Shown in pieces: positions 51,590-61,987 of a DNA stretch of 64,000 bases; the stretch's first letter is position 1, and the number at the start of each line of letters is the position of its first letter. The stretch covers positions 372,001 to 436,000 of the forward strand of contig NZ_BAABAU010000001.1 of the NCBI RefSeq assembly GCF_039537585.1, written 5' to 3'. Position numbers and translations under genes: made by a program. This DNA comes from Frondihabitans peucedani (lineage in GTDB: Bacteria > Actinomycetota > Actinomycetes > Actinomycetales > Microbacteriaceae). The notes beneath the pieces were generated by a model. The model had not been told where the DNA came from, did not search any database, and saw only the letters and a program-made list of their open reading frames with translations.

Positions 51590-53337
51590 CAGGAATCCTT
51601 CTCGGACGTGGTCTCGGAGTTCTTGGCGGCGGCCGCCTCGGCCGCTCGTCGCTCGGCGATCGTCTGCCGCTTCTCGGCCTCGCGGCCTCCGGCGCGCTTC
51701 CGGCCCGTGGCCACCGGCGCGCGGAACTGGGCGCGGCCGCGGTAGACGGCGCCGAGCGCCTGCGGGTCGAGGCCGGAGAACCGGTGTCCGCCGCCGAAGT
51801 AGCCGGTGCGGGCGATCAGACGGAGCATCGGGTGCGTGAACAGGGTCACGACGACCACGTCGATCAGGGTCGTGATCAGCAGGGTGAGGGCGAAGCCCTT
51901 CACGTTGCCGACGGCCAGGATGTAGAGCGTGATGGCGGCGATCAGGTTGACGGCGTCGGAGGCCAGGATCGTGCGGATGGCCCGCTTCCAGCCGGCCTCC
52001 ACCGCCGACTCGAGGACCCGGCCGTCGCGCAGCTCGTCGCGGATCCTCTCGAAGTACACGATGAACGAGTCGGCCGTGATTCCGATCGCGACGATCAGAC
52101 CCGCCACACCCGCCAGCGACAGGCGGTAGCCGTCGTGCCAGGACAGGAAGTCGATGGTCAGGTAGGTGATCACACCGGAGATCGCCAGTGACAGGACCGT
52201 GACGAACGCCAGGGCGCGGTACTGGATCAGCGAGTAGATGATGACGAGGATCAGGCCGATGAGCCCGGCGATCAGGCCGGAGAACAGCTGCGTCTTGCCG
52301 AGGGTGGCGGAGATCGCCTCGTTGCTCTGCACCTGGAAGCTGATCGGCAAGGCGCCGAACTTCAGCTGGTCGGCGAGGGTCTTCGCGGTGTCGGAGGTGA
52401 AGGAGCCGGTGATCTGCGCGGAGCCGTCGGTGATCGCGCTGTTGGTGCTCGGAGCGGTGATGACGAGGCCGTCGAGCACGATGGCGAACTGGTTGCGCGG
52501 GGCGGTCAGCGAGACGAGACGGCTCGTGACGTCTTTGAACTCCGACGTGCCCTTGCCGTTGAAGTCGATGTTGACGGCCCACTGACCCGTGCTGTTGCCC
52601 TGCGAGTTCGTCGCGATGCCGCTGGTGGCGTTGGAGATCGTGGAGCCCTCGACCTCGACCGGACCGAGGATGTACTTCGAGGTCTGGCCGCCGTCGTCGG
52701 TGGAGCAGGTGACGAGGGGCTTGTCGTCGGGCGCGTTGGTGACGTCGTCGGGCGCCGCGCAGTTGTAGTTCGTGTAGAGGTCGGCGAGCCGGGCGCTGAT
52801 CCAGCTGACGTCGCTGGCGTCGGTCGGCTTCGCCGTCGGGGTGGCCTCGAGCGTCTTGCTCGGCACGTACGGCGTCGCCGAGGCCGACTTGCCGACGGAG
52901 CTCGAGGTGACCGCCTCGGTGTAGAGCACCGGCCGGAACGTCAGGCGCGCGGCCGACTCGATCCTGTTGAGGGTCGCCTCGTCGGGCTTGCCCGGGATCG
53001 ACACGACGATGTTGTTCTTGCCCTGGGTGTTGATCTCGGCCTCGGAGACGCCGTTGGCGTTGATCCGCTGGCGGATGATCGCGACCGCCTGGTTGAGCTG
53101 GTCGGACGACACCGTCTGTCCGCTCTGGAGCTGGGCCTGCAGGGTGATCTGCGTGCCGCCCTGGAGGTCGAGCGCGAGCTCGGGCACGAAGCTCGCGTTG
53201 CTCCACCAGCCGTTGGTCGTGTTGGTGGTCTTGTGCAGGATCGTCGCGGCCCCGTTGAGCGCGGTGATCGCGGCGATGATCACCAGCAGCCAGGTCAGGG
53301 AACGAAGGGCCTTCTTCACGGGCGTCGATCGTGCCAC
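51589..53337 (-). CDS. secD: Protein translocase subunit SecD
   Basis: Large RND-like subunit of the SecDF complex. It has 582 residues from GTG 53335-53337. TM1 is followed by LALDLQGGTQITL. A P1 domain with a Ser/Thr-rich insert comes next, then five more TM helices (LFSGLIAGLIGLILVIIYSLIQYR, GITADSFIVYFERIRDEL with the conserved Asp). The C-terminal ~60 residues are basic and Ala-rich (KRQTIAERRAAEAAAAK). Confidence 0.96.
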   Translation of the reverse strand: MARSTPVKKALRSLTWLLVIIAAITALNGAATILHKTTNTTNGWWSNASFVPELALDLQGGTQITLQAQLQSGQTVSSDQLNQAVAIIRQRINANGVSEAEINTQGKNNIVVSIPGKPDEATLNRIESAARLTFRPVLYTEAVTSSSVGKSASATPYVPSKTLEATPTAKPTDASDVSWISARLADLYTNYNCAAPDDVTNAPDDKPLVTCSTDDGGQTSKYILGPVEVEGSTISNATSGIATNSQGNSTGQWAVNIDFNGKGTSEFKDVTSRLVSLTAPRNQFAIVLDGLVITAPSTNSAITDGSAQITGSFTSDTAKTLADQLKFGALPISFQVQSNEAISATLGKTQLFSGLIAGLIGLILVIIYSLIQYRALAFVTVLSLAISGVITYLTIDFLSWHDGYRLSLAGVAGLIVAIGITADSFIVYFERIRDELRDGRVLESAVEAGWKRAIRTILASDAVNLIAAITLYILAVGNVKGFALTLLITTLIDVVVVTLFTHPMLRLIARTGYFGGGHRFSGLDPQALGAVYRGRAQFRAPVATGRKRAGGREAEKRQTIAERRAAEAAAAKNSETTSEKDS

Positions 53338-53432
53338 GTAGAAACTCAGCTTTCTCAGGCGGAGACCGCCGCCCGAGGGCGGCGTTCACCGGGTGGAGTC
53401 CGGCCGGGCGGCCGGAGTGTCACAGGGTCAGG

Positions 53433-53480
53433 ACTTGCCGGTGTCGTTACTTGTCGGTGTCGTCACTTGTCGGTGTCGTT
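53433..53480 (-). repeat. 16-base tandem repeat duplicating the yajC 3' end
   Basis: Three adjacent units of 16 bases at 53433, 53449 and 53465, differing at one or two positions. On the minus strand they read AACGACACCGACAAGT-like. The unit at 53465-53480 codes the last YajC residues (NDTDK), and the copies continue past the stop codon into the yajC-secD gap. Slippage duplication is the simplest origin. Confidence 0.85.
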
Positions 53481-53885
53481 CTCGCGCGGCGACGTCGTCG
53501 TCCCGTCGACCCGCTCGCCGTACTCGGCGGGGTCGGTGGTGATGGCGTGGTCTTCGTTGAGCGAGTACGACGAGGTGGAACCCGCAGCTGCGGCCTTGGT
53601 CGCCGCGGCGTCGTCGTCGGCCACGACGGGCTCCACGATGCGGCCGAGCGTCTGGCGGTGGACGGTGATGACGGTGCCCGGAGCGATCTCGACCTCGGCG
53701 ACGTTGTTCTCGTCGTCGATGGAGACCAGCGTGCCGTAGATGCCGAAGGTGAGCATCAGCTCGACGCCCGGGACCATCTTCGTCTGGAGCTCGGCCTGCT
53801 GCCGCTGCGTGCGACGACGGTTGCGGAAGATGAAGAAGACGAGCACGACCAGGACGACGAGCATGATGCCGGTGATTGGATCCAT
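53463..53885 (-). CDS. yajC: Preprotein translocase subunit YajC
   Basis: Small membrane protein associated with SecDF, 140 residues. A TM helix at the N-terminus (PITGIMLVVLVVLVFFIFRNRRR) is followed by the conserved VPGVELMLTFGIYGTLVSIDDENNVAEVEIAPGT beta domain (in blocks) and an acidic low-complexity tail. The ATG 53883-53885 follows a leader of about 140 bases with a TATAAT -10. It is the first gene of yajC-secD-secF. Confidence 0.93.
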   Translation of the reverse strand: MDPITGIMLVVLVVLVFFIFRNRRRTQRQQAELQTKMVPGVELMLTFGIYGTLVSIDDENNVAEVEIAPGTVITVHRQTLGRIVEPVVADDDAAATKAAAAGSTSSYSLNEDHAITTDPAEYGERVDGTTTSPRENDTDK

Positions 53886-53956
53886 GGTGAGTTCTTCTTT
53901 CGCGTGGAGGCTGTGGAGACTGTCGAGATGATGGAGACGGTGGTGAGGCGCAGGAT

Positions 53957-53979
53957 GCCGCGGAGAGATCAGCCGCGGC
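53957..53979 (-). other. Hairpin in the yajC leader
   Basis: GCCGCGG (53957-53963) pairs with CCGCGGC (53973-53979) around a 9-base loop in the 5' untranslated region. A direct duplicate, CTGTCAG CTGTCAG, lies next to it. It could affect yajC expression, but nothing ties it to a known element. Confidence 0.4.
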
Positions 53980-54026
53980 GGCTGTCAGCTGTCAGGCGCG
54001 GACCAGGGGTTCGGAAGCCTCCGAGG

Positions 54027-54032
54027 ATTATA
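54027..54032 (-). promoter_or_regulatory. Consensus -10 TATAAT for yajC overlapping the ruvB stop
   Basis: The minus strand reads TATAAT, with the ruvB stop codon TAA at its centre (CTA TAA T). A perfect consensus -10 is rare in this GC-rich window, so a promoter for yajC-secDF is likely. No -35 consensus is evident inside ruvB. Confidence 0.6.
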
Positions 54033-55050
54033 GGCCATCGTCGAAGAGCCCCCCTGGACGACGCTGGAGGCCGAAGTGGCGCCAGGCCTCGGGTGTCGCG
54101 ATCCTGCCCCTCGGTGTGCGGGTGAGGAGGCCCACGCGCACGAGGAACGGCTCGACGACCGACTCGATGGTGTCGGCCTCCTCGCCGACCGACACCGCGA
54201 GGGTGTTGAGGCCGACCGGTCCGCCGTCGAAGCGGGTCAGGATCGTCTCCACCACGGAACGGTCGAGCCGGTCGAGGCCGAGCGCGTCGACGTCGTAGAG
54301 GTCGAGGGCCTCGCGGACCGTCGTGATGTCGGCTCGGCGGCCGTGGACGAGGGCGTAGTCGCGCACCCGTCGCAGGAGGCGGTTCGCGATTCGCGGCGTG
54401 CCCCGGCAGCGTCCGGCGATCTCGGCCAGCGCGTCGCGGTCGATGTCGACGTCGATGAGTGCGGCCGCGCGGCGGAGGACCTCCTCGAGCTCGGGCTCGT
54501 CGTAGAACTCGAGGTGGGCGGTGAAGCCGAAGCGGTCGCGGAGCGGGTTCGGCAGGAGGCCGGAGCGAGTGGTCGCGCCGACGAGGGTGAACGGCGACAG
54601 CTCGAGCGGGATGCTCGTGGCGCCGGCGCCCTTGCCCACCATGATGTCGATGCGGAAGTCCTCCATCGCGAGGTAGAGCATCTCCTCGGCCGACCGCGCC
54701 ATGCGGTGGATCTCGTCGATGAAGAGCACCTCGCCCGGCACGAGCGAGGAGAGGACGGCCGCGAGGTCGCCGGCGTGCTGGATCGCGGGCCCGGACGACA
54801 TCCTGAGCGGCCGGTTGCCCTCGTGGGCGACGATCATCGCGAGCGTCGTCTTGCCGAGGCCGGGTGGGCCGGCCAGGAGGACGTGGTCGGGGGTGCGGCC
54901 CTGCATGGCAGCGGCGCGGAGCAGCAGCTCGAGCTGGCCGCGCACCTTCGTCTGCCCGACGAACTCGGTGAGCGACTTGGGCCGGAGGGCTCCCTCGAAG
55001 GCGAGCTCGGCCTCGGACTCGAGCTCGGGGCTTGTGAGGTCGTCGCTCAT
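54028..55050 (-). CDS. ruvB: Holliday junction helicase RuvB
   Basis: AAA+ motor of branch migration, 340 residues. Walker A is [13 protein letters not shown], Walker B is [10 protein letters not shown], and sensor 1 is [21 protein letters not shown]. The C-terminal winged helix has [12 protein letters not shown]. The ATG 55048-55050 overlaps the ruvA stop (ATGA). It forms an operon with ruvC and ruvA. Confidence 0.98.
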   Translation of the reverse strand: MSDDLTSPELESEAELAFEGALRPKSLTEFVGQTKVRGQLELLLRAAAMQGRTPDHVLLAGPPGLGKTTLAMIVAHEGNRPLRMSSGPAIQHAGDLAAVLSSLVPGEVLFIDEIHRMARSAEEMLYLAMEDFRIDIMVGKGAGATSIPLELSPFTLVGATTRSGLLPNPLRDRFGFTAHLEFYDEPELEEVLRRAAALIDVDIDRDALAEIAGRCRGTPRIANRLLRRVRDYALVHGRRADITTVREALDLYDVDALGLDRLDRSVVETILTRFDGGPVGLNTLAVSVGEEADTIESVVEPFLVRVGLLTRTPRGRIATPEAWRHFGLQRRPGGLFDDGL

Positions 55051-55658
55051 CGGCCTGCTCCGGCGCGCTGCGGGCCGAGGCGGGTCAGCGTGGCGCGGAG
55101 CAGGGCGGGGACGGCGGTCGTGACGGAGGCGTCGGCCTCGTCGAGCACGTGGTCGATGGCGGTCTGGGCGTCGCGCTCCGACCAGCCGAGGCCGATGAGC
55201 GCGATGAGGACGTCGGTCGCCGTCGTGCTCGCTGCGGTGACGCTGGGCGCCTGGATGCGGATGTCGAGCTTGCCGGTGAGCTGGACGACGATCAGCTTGG
55301 CGGTCTTGGGCCCGATCCCGGAGACCCGCCGGAACGCGGCGTCGTCTTCGGAGGCGACGGCGGTGGCGATCTGCGATGGCGTGAGGTGCCCCAGAACGCC
55401 GAGGGCCGACTTCGGGCCGACGCCGGTGACGCCGCGCAGGAGGTCGAAGATCTCGAGCTCGTCGGCGGTCGCGAAGCCGAACAGCGCGAGGTCGTCTTCG
55501 CGGACGATGAGGGTGGTGAAGAGATGGGCGACGGTGCCGACCGGCATCGAGAGCGCCTGCTGCGGGGTGACCGAGACCTTGAGCCCCACTCCCCCGACCT
55601 CGAGGACCACCGTCGACCCGGATGCGGCGGCGACGGAACCGCGGAGACTCGAGATCAT
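55047..55658 (-). CDS. ruvA: Holliday junction DNA-binding protein RuvA
   Basis: Tetrameric junction-binding protein, 203 residues. It has an OB-fold N-terminus ([30 protein letters not shown]), two HhH motifs ([31 protein letters not shown]) and a C-terminal UBA-like RuvB-binding domain ([19 protein letters not shown]). The ATG 55656-55658 overlaps the ruvC stop. A TAGGCT box 6 bases before the ATG suggests a leaderless internal promoter as well. Confidence 0.97.
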   Translation of the reverse strand: MISSLRGSVAAASGSTVVLEVGGVGLKVSVTPQQALSMPVGTVAHLFTTLIVREDDLALFGFATADELEIFDLLRGVTGVGPKSALGVLGHLTPSQIATAVASEDDAAFRRVSGIGPKTAKLIVVQLTGKLDIRIQAPSVTAASTTATDVLIALIGLGWSERDAQTAIDHVLDEADASVTTAVPALLRATLTRLGPQRAGAGR

Positions 55659-56251
55659 CCGCCCAGCCTAGGAGTGCGCACCGACTTCTCTGCGTCACGC
55701 CACGCTCGCTGGGCCGGTGTGAGGCCGGCCGCCGACGATGCTGCTGCGGCGGCGGCCGGAGCGGCGCGGACGCTGCCGCGGCGCCAGGCGTGGCAGATGG
55801 CGAGGGCGAGGGCGTCGGCCGCGTCGGCGGGCTTCGGGACCTCGTCGAGCCGGAGGAGGCGCGCCACCATCTGCCCGACCTGGGCCTTGTCGGCGTTGCC
55901 GTAGCCGGTCACGGCGGCCTTCACCTCGGAGGGGGTGTGCAGCGCGACGGGGATCTCCCGCTCGGCGGCGGCGCGGAGGGCCAGGCCGGACACCTGTGCG
56001 GTGCCCATGACCGTCCGGACGTTGTTCTGGGCGAAGACGCGCTCGATGGCCATCGCGTCGGGGCGGAACTCGTCGATGAGCTCCTCGAGCCCGCGGGCGA
56101 TGCTCAGGAGGCGCCGCTCGAGAGGCAGGTCGGCCGGCGTCCGGAGGGTGTGGACCGACACGAGCGTCGGAACCCGTGTCGTCGAGACCTCGATGACACC
56201 GACGCCGCACCGGGTGAGGCCGGGGTCGACGCCCAGCACCCGGAGTGTCAC
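55655..56251 (-). CDS. ruvC: Crossover junction endodeoxyribonuclease RuvC
   Basis: Holliday junction resolvase, 198 residues from GTG 56249-56251. Catalytic acids are in VLGVDPG (Asp9), [10 protein letters not shown] (Glu70) and the paired Asp of [35 protein letters not shown] binds DNA. The C-terminal ~40 residues are an Ala-rich extension. Confidence 0.96.
   Translation of the reverse strand: MTLRVLGVDPGLTRCGVGVIEVSTTRVPTLVSVHTLRTPADLPLERRLLSIARGLEELIDEFRPDAMAIERVFAQNNVRTVMGTAQVSGLALRAAAEREIPVALHTPSEVKAAVTGYGNADKAQVGQMVARLLRLDEVPKPADAADALALAICHAWRRGSVRAAPAAAAAASSAAGLTPAQRAWRDAEKSVRTPRLGG
55665..55670 (-). promoter_or_regulatory. Possible leaderless -10 for ruvA inside ruvC
   Basis: The minus strand reads TAGGCT, then GGGCGG and the ruvA ATG. 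It is spelled by the ruvC codons CCT AGG CTG, of which CCT and AGG are uncommon here. Geometry is the same as upstream of rpe. Confidence 0.45.
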
Positions 56252-56276
56252 GGCCGGGGCTGGATCGTCGGGAGCA

Positions 56277-57038
56277 TCACTCGTCGTCGTCGAGCTCGGC
56301 CTGCACGTCGGCCGGGACGGCGACGTTCGAGTAGACGTTCTGCACGTCGTCGTCGTCGTCGAGGGCGTCGATGAGTCGGAACACCTTGCGCGCGGTGTCG
56401 GCGTCGACCTCGATCGTGAGGCCGGGGACGAACTCGATGTCGGCCGCCTCGTAGTCGATGCCGGCCGCCTGGAGCGCCGTTCGCGCGGGGACGAGGTCGC
56501 TCGGATCGGTCTGGATCTCGAAGCCGGCGCCCTTGTCGACGACGTCTTCGGCACCGGCGTCGAGCACGGCCCCCATGACGTCGTCTTCGGAGAGCCCGTC
56601 GGTCTTCATCACGGTGATGACGCCCTTGCGGCTGAAGTTGTAGGCGACGCTGCCCGGGTCGGCCATGGTGCCGCCGTTGCGGCTCATGACGGTGCGGACG
56701 TTCGCCGCGGCGCGGTTCTTGTTGTCGGTGAGGCACTCGATCATGAGCGCCACGCCGTTGGCGGCGTAGCCCTCGTACACGATGGTCTGGTACTCGACGC
56801 CATCGCCGGTGAGGCCCGCCCCGCGCTTGACGGCGCGGTCGATGTTGTCTTTGGGGACCGAGGTCTTCTTGGCCTTCTGGACAGCGTCGACCAGGGTCGG
56901 GTTGCCCTCGAAGTCGGCACCGCCGAGCTTGGCGGCGACCTCGATGTTCTTGATCAGCTTCGCGAACGACTTCGCGCGGCGACCGTCGACGACGGCCTTC
57001 TGATGCTTGGTCGTCGCCCACTTGGAATGCCCGGACAC
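56277..57038 (-). CDS. yebC: YebC/PmpR-family protein (TACO1 family)
   Basis: A 253-residue protein with the highly conserved start [27 protein letters not shown] and [19 protein letters not shown]. The family was described as transcriptional regulators and more recently as ribosome-associated factors easing translation through proline stretches; which applies here is unknown. The C-terminus is Asp-rich ([12 protein letters not shown]). The GTG start 57036-57038 has AGGAGC upstream. A TACACT -10 lies about 40 bases before it, so ruvCAB may depend on this promoter. Confidence 0.95.
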   Translation of the reverse strand: MSGHSKWATTKHQKAVVDGRRAKSFAKLIKNIEVAAKLGGADFEGNPTLVDAVQKAKKTSVPKDNIDRAVKRGAGLTGDGVEYQTIVYEGYAANGVALMIECLTDNKNRAAANVRTVMSRNGGTMADPGSVAYNFSRKGVITVMKTDGLSEDDVMGAVLDAGAEDVVDKGAGFEIQTDPSDLVPARTALQAAGIDYEAADIEFVPGLTIEVDADTARKVFRLIDALDDDDDVQNVYSNVAVPADVQAELDDDE

Positions 57039-57074
57039 GGTGCTCCTGTCGTTGCTGAGGATCTGAACCAGATA

Positions 57075-57080
57075 AGTGTA
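57075..57080 (-). promoter_or_regulatory. Probable -10 of yebC-ruvCAB
   Basis: The minus strand reads TACACT, located after the pdxT stop and 37 bases before the yebC GTG. It is identical to the -10 proposed for efp. Confidence 0.5.
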
Positions 57081-57092
57081 CCGGCGACCCGT

Positions 57093-57692
57093 TCAGGAGG
57101 AGGCGCGGGCGCGGGCCTTCGCGAGGAAGTACTCGTGGAACCGGAAGTCGCCGGTGATCTCGGGGTGGAACGACGTGCCGAGGAGGTTGCCCTGCTCGAC
57201 CGCGACCACGCGGCCGTCGGCCAGGGTGCCGAGCGGCTTCGCGTCGGCGCCGACGGTCTCGACCACGGGTGCGCGGATGAACACGGCATGCACCGGCTCG
57301 CCTTCGAGCGCGGGAACCTCGAGGTCCTCTTCGAAGGAGTCGCGCTGGGTGCCGAAGGCGTTGCGTCGCACGGCGACGTCGAGGCCGCCGATCGTCTGCT
57401 GCCCGGCCATGCCGTCGAGGATCGAGTCGGCGAGCATGATCAGCCCGGCGCAGGTGCCGTAGACGGGGAGACCCGACGCCACGGCCTCCTTGAGCGGCTC
57501 GGCGAGGCCGAAGGTCCGCGAGAGCTTGTCCATGACCGAGGACTCGCCACCGGGGATGATGAGCCCGTCGACGCCCTTCAGCTCGTCTTCGCGGCGGACC
57601 GGCACGGCCGTCTCGCCGAGTGACGAGACGACCTGCAGGTGCTCGCGGAAGTCGCCCTGGAGTGCCAGGACGCCGATGCGGAGAGCGGTCAC
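57093..57692 (-). CDS. pdxT: Pyridoxal 5'-phosphate synthase glutaminase subunit
   Basis: Hydrolyses glutamine and passes ammonia to PdxS. It has 199 residues from GTG 57690-57692, overlapping pdxS as GTGA. The class I amidotransferase nucleophile is Cys81 in [10 protein letters not shown], and the His-Glu dyad is in [11 protein letters not shown]. The glycine-rich GGESS loop and [10 protein letters not shown] at the N-terminus match the family. Confidence 0.97.
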   Translation of the reverse strand: MTALRIGVLALQGDFREHLQVVSSLGETAVPVRREDELKGVDGLIIPGGESSVMDKLSRTFGLAEPLKEAVASGLPVYGTCAGLIMLADSILDGMAGQQTIGGLDVAVRRNAFGTQRDSFEEDLEVPALEGEPVHAVFIRAPVVETVGADAKPLGTLADGRVVAVEQGNLLGTSFHPEITGDFRFHEYFLAKARARASS

Positions 57693-58591
57693 CAGCCCCG
57701 CTCGGAGAGACGGTGCGGTGCCGGGACGTCGGCGACGTTGATGCCGACCATGGCTTCGCCGAGACCGCGCGAGGCGTCGGCGACGACCTGCGGGTCGTCG
57801 TAGAACGTGGTGGCCTTGACGATCGCGGCGGCGCGCTGCGCCGGGTTGCCGGACTTGAAGATGCCGGAGCCGACGAAGACGCCGTCGGCGCCGAGCTGCA
57901 TCATGAGAGCCGCGTCGGCCGGGGTGGCGACGCCGCCCGCGGTGAACAGGACGACGGGGAGCTTGCCGGTCTCGGCGACCTCCTTGACGACGTCGAACGG
58001 CGCCTGCAGCTCTTTGGCGGCGACGTAGAGCTCGTCGGGCGAGAGGTAGCGGAGGCCCGCGATCTCGCGCTTGATGGTGCGGATGTGCTTGGTCGCCTCG
58101 GAGACGTCGCCGGTGCCGGCCTCGCCCTTCGAGCGGATCATGGCCGCGCCCTCGGTGATGCGGCGGAGCGCCTCGCCCAGGTTCGTGGCACCGCAGACGA
58201 AGGGGACCGTGAACTTCCACTTGTCGATGTGATTGACGTAGTCGGCGGGGCTCAGCACCTCGGACTCGTCGATGTAGTCGACGCCGAGCGTCTGCAGGAT
58301 CTGCGCCTCGACGAAGTGGCCGATGCGGGCCTTCGCCATGACCGGGATGTTCACGGCCTTGACGATCTCGTCGATCATGTCGGGGTCGGACATGCGAGCG
58401 ACGCCGCCCTGCGCACGGATGTCGGCGGGGACGCGCTCGAGGGCCATGACGGCCGTGGCTCCGGCGTCTTCGGCGATCTTCGCCTGCTCGACGTTGACGA
58501 CGTCCATGATGACGCCGCCCTTGAGCATGTCGGCGAGGCCGCGCTTGACCAGAGAGGAGCCGGTGGTGGGGGTGGGGGTGCTGTCGCTCAT
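57689..58591 (-). CDS. pdxS: Pyridoxal 5'-phosphate synthase lyase subunit
   Basis: Makes PLP from ribose 5-phosphate, glyceraldehyde 3-phosphate and ammonia, in a dodecamer decorated by PdxT. It has 300 residues. [18 protein letters not shown], the Schiff-base lysine in [16 protein letters not shown] (Lys87), [10 protein letters not shown] and FVGSGIFKS are conserved. The ATG 58589-58591 follows AGGGG and a TAAGCT box that overlaps the stop of the HIT gene. Confidence 0.98.
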   Translation of the reverse strand: MSDSTPTPTTGSSLVKRGLADMLKGGVIMDVVNVEQAKIAEDAGATAVMALERVPADIRAQGGVARMSDPDMIDEIVKAVNIPVMAKARIGHFVEAQILQTLGVDYIDESEVLSPADYVNHIDKWKFTVPFVCGATNLGEALRRITEGAAMIRSKGEAGTGDVSEATKHIRTIKREIAGLRYLSPDELYVAAKELQAPFDVVKEVAETGKLPVVLFTAGGVATPADAALMMQLGADGVFVGSGIFKSGNPAQRAAAIVKATTFYDDPQVVADASRGLGEAMVGINVADVPAPHRLSERGW

Positions 58592-58599
58592 GATCCCCT

Positions 58600-58605
58600 A
58601 GCTTA
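58600..58605 (-). promoter_or_regulatory. -10 TAAGCT for pdxS overlapping the HIT stop codon
   Basis: The minus strand reads TAAGCT, whose first three bases are the TAA stop of the HIT gene. It stands 8 bases before the pdxS ATG, consistent with a leaderless or very short leader. Confidence 0.5.
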
Positions 58606-59175
58606 CGGGGTCGCAGGGGGTGGAGCCGATTGGCTCCAGGCCGCAGACACGGCCGTTCTCACGTCGTCGAGCAACTGCGTGACGGCCTTCGTCTGCGCGA
58701 TGATCGGGAAGAAGTTCGAGTCGCCCGCGTAGCGCGGGACGACGTGCTGGTGCAGGTGCGCCGCGATGCCCGCTCCCCCGACGTCGCCCTGGTTCATCCC
58801 CATGTTGAATCCCTGAGCGTGCGAGACCGTCGTGAGGACGCGCATGGCCGTCTGCGTGAGCACGCCGATCTCCGCCACCTCGTCGGCCGTCGCCTGGTCG
58901 TAGGTCGAGATGTGGCGGTAGGGGCAGACCAGGAGGTGGCCCGGGTTGTAGGGGAACAGGTTCAGCAGGACGTAGGCGTGCTCGCCGCGCGCGACGATGA
59001 GCGCCTCCTCGTCCGTCTTGCCGGGGGCGGCGCAGAAGGGGCAGTCGTCGTCGTGGGCGCCCTGCCCCTTCTCGACGTAGACGGCGCGGTGCGGTGTCCA
59101 GAGACGCTGGAAGGCGTCCGGGGCCGCGGCGAAGTCGGAGGACGACTCCGTCGGAGCCCCGGACGCGTCGCTCAT
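58603..59175 (-). CDS. HIT-family protein, Ap4A phosphorylase-like
   Basis: A 190-residue histidine-triad protein with the active-site HLHQHVVPR and an N-terminal CPFC pair. GDSNFFPIIAQTKAV and the position right after thrS match Rv2613c of M. tuberculosis, which was shown to be a diadenosine tetraphosphate phosphorylase. The same activity is therefore likely here. The start is ATG 59173-59175, five bases after thrS. The lipid genes (pgsA and neighbours) that follow it in mycobacteria are absent. Confidence 0.88.
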   Translation of the reverse strand: MSDASGAPTESSSDFAAAPDAFQRLWTPHRAVYVEKGQGAHDDDCPFCAAPGKTDEEALIVARGEHAYVLLNLFPYNPGHLLVCPYRHISTYDQATADEVAEIGVLTQTAMRVLTTVSHAQGFNMGMNQGDVGGAGIAAHLHQHVVPRYAGDSNFFPIIAQTKAVTQLLDDVRTAVSAAWSQSAPPPATP

Positions 59176-59180
59176 CGAGG

Positions 59181-61217
<2,037 letters not shown>

Positions 61218-61250
61218 GGAACGTCCTTTTCATCGACAGGGGTTTGACCC

Positions 61251-61256
61251 AGTTTA
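61251..61256 (-). promoter_or_regulatory. Probable -10 of thrS
   Basis: The minus strand reads TAAACT, giving a leader of about 27 bases before the GTG. AAAAGGA serves as the ribosome-binding site. Confidence 0.5.
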
Positions 61257-61323
61257 GGGGCGGGGCCGAGAGGGCCTCCGCGGCACTCGGTGCGGGGCGG
61301 ACGGATCCCCTCCGAAAAAAGAT

Positions 61324-61348
61324 GGAACCTTCCGGTCACTTCGGACAT
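61324..61348 (+). promoter_or_regulatory. Candidate ECF-type promoter of the second sigma operon
   Basis: GGAACC (61324-61329), 13 bases, then GGACAT (61343-61348), 37 bases before the sigma ATG. It resembles the GGAACC...GGACAC element upstream of the paralogous sigma gene at 29517. An A-rich run (AAAAAAG) just upstream is unusual for the region. Confidence 0.45.
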
Positions 61349-61384
61349 CCATCATCAGAGGGACCGAACACAAGGGGGAACACC

Positions 61385-61987
61385 ATGCCGGACCGGACAG
61401 GATCCGACGAGCCAGGGCTCTGGGAGCGGGCGAGGAACGGCGACTCCGCCGCCTTCGCGCTGCTCTACGACCGCCACCGCGACCGCGTCTTCGGCCAGGC
61501 ACTCCGCTGGACGAGGTCGGGTCACGACGCGGAGGACGTCCTGGCCCTCGTCTTCCTGGAGGCCTGGCGGCGGAGAGCCGCGGTGAGGGTCGTCGAGACG
61601 TCGATCCTCCCGTGGCTCCTCGTCACGACCAATCACGTGGCCCAGAACGCCCAGCGCGCGGCACGGCGGCACCGGATCGCCATGGCGAGGGTCCCCGCGC
61701 AGGAGGACGTCGCCGACCACTCGACCCGGGTGCTCGACGATCTCGACACCGACTCCGCGGCAGCCCGCGTCCGGACCGCGTTCGTGCGGCTCCGCCCGCG
61801 AGAGCAGGACGTCCTGACGCTCTGCGTCATCCACGAGTACTCGCTCGCCCAGGCCGCCGAAGCACTCGGCGTGCCCACCGGGACCGTCAAGTCCCGCCTC
61901 TCCCGCGCCAAGGCACGACTGGCGCAGCTCACCGGCCCGCAGGATCGCGACGAAGCGTCCGCCCCAGCCCTCGGAGGCCTCCGATGA
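61385..61987 (+). CDS. ECF-family RNA polymerase sigma factor (paralogue of 28963-29517)
   Basis: A 200-residue sigma-70 group 4 protein. Region 2 has DAEDVLALVFLEAWRRRA and ILPWLLVTTNHVAQNAQRAARRHR. Region 4 has LRPREQDVLTLCVIHEYSLAQAAEALGVPTGTVKSRLSRAKARL. The LPWLLVT...N...QR..RRHR and QDVLTLCV blocks are shared with the sigma factor at 28963. The ATG 61385-61387 follows AGGGGGAA. It overlaps the downstream membrane gene by ATGA. Confidence 0.93.
   Translation: MPDRTGSDEPGLWERARNGDSAAFALLYDRHRDRVFGQALRWTRSGHDAEDVLALVFLEAWRRRAAVRVVETSILPWLLVTTNHVAQNAQRAARRHRIAMARVPAQEDVADHSTRVLDDLDTDSAAARVRTAFVRLRPREQDVLTLCVIHEYSLAQAAEALGVPTGTVKSRLSRAKARLAQLTGPQDRDEASAPALGGLR

Noticed and set aside
61218-61256. 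T-box leader upstream of thrS
   Set aside because: The leader is only about 30 bases, too short for a specifier stem and antiterminator.
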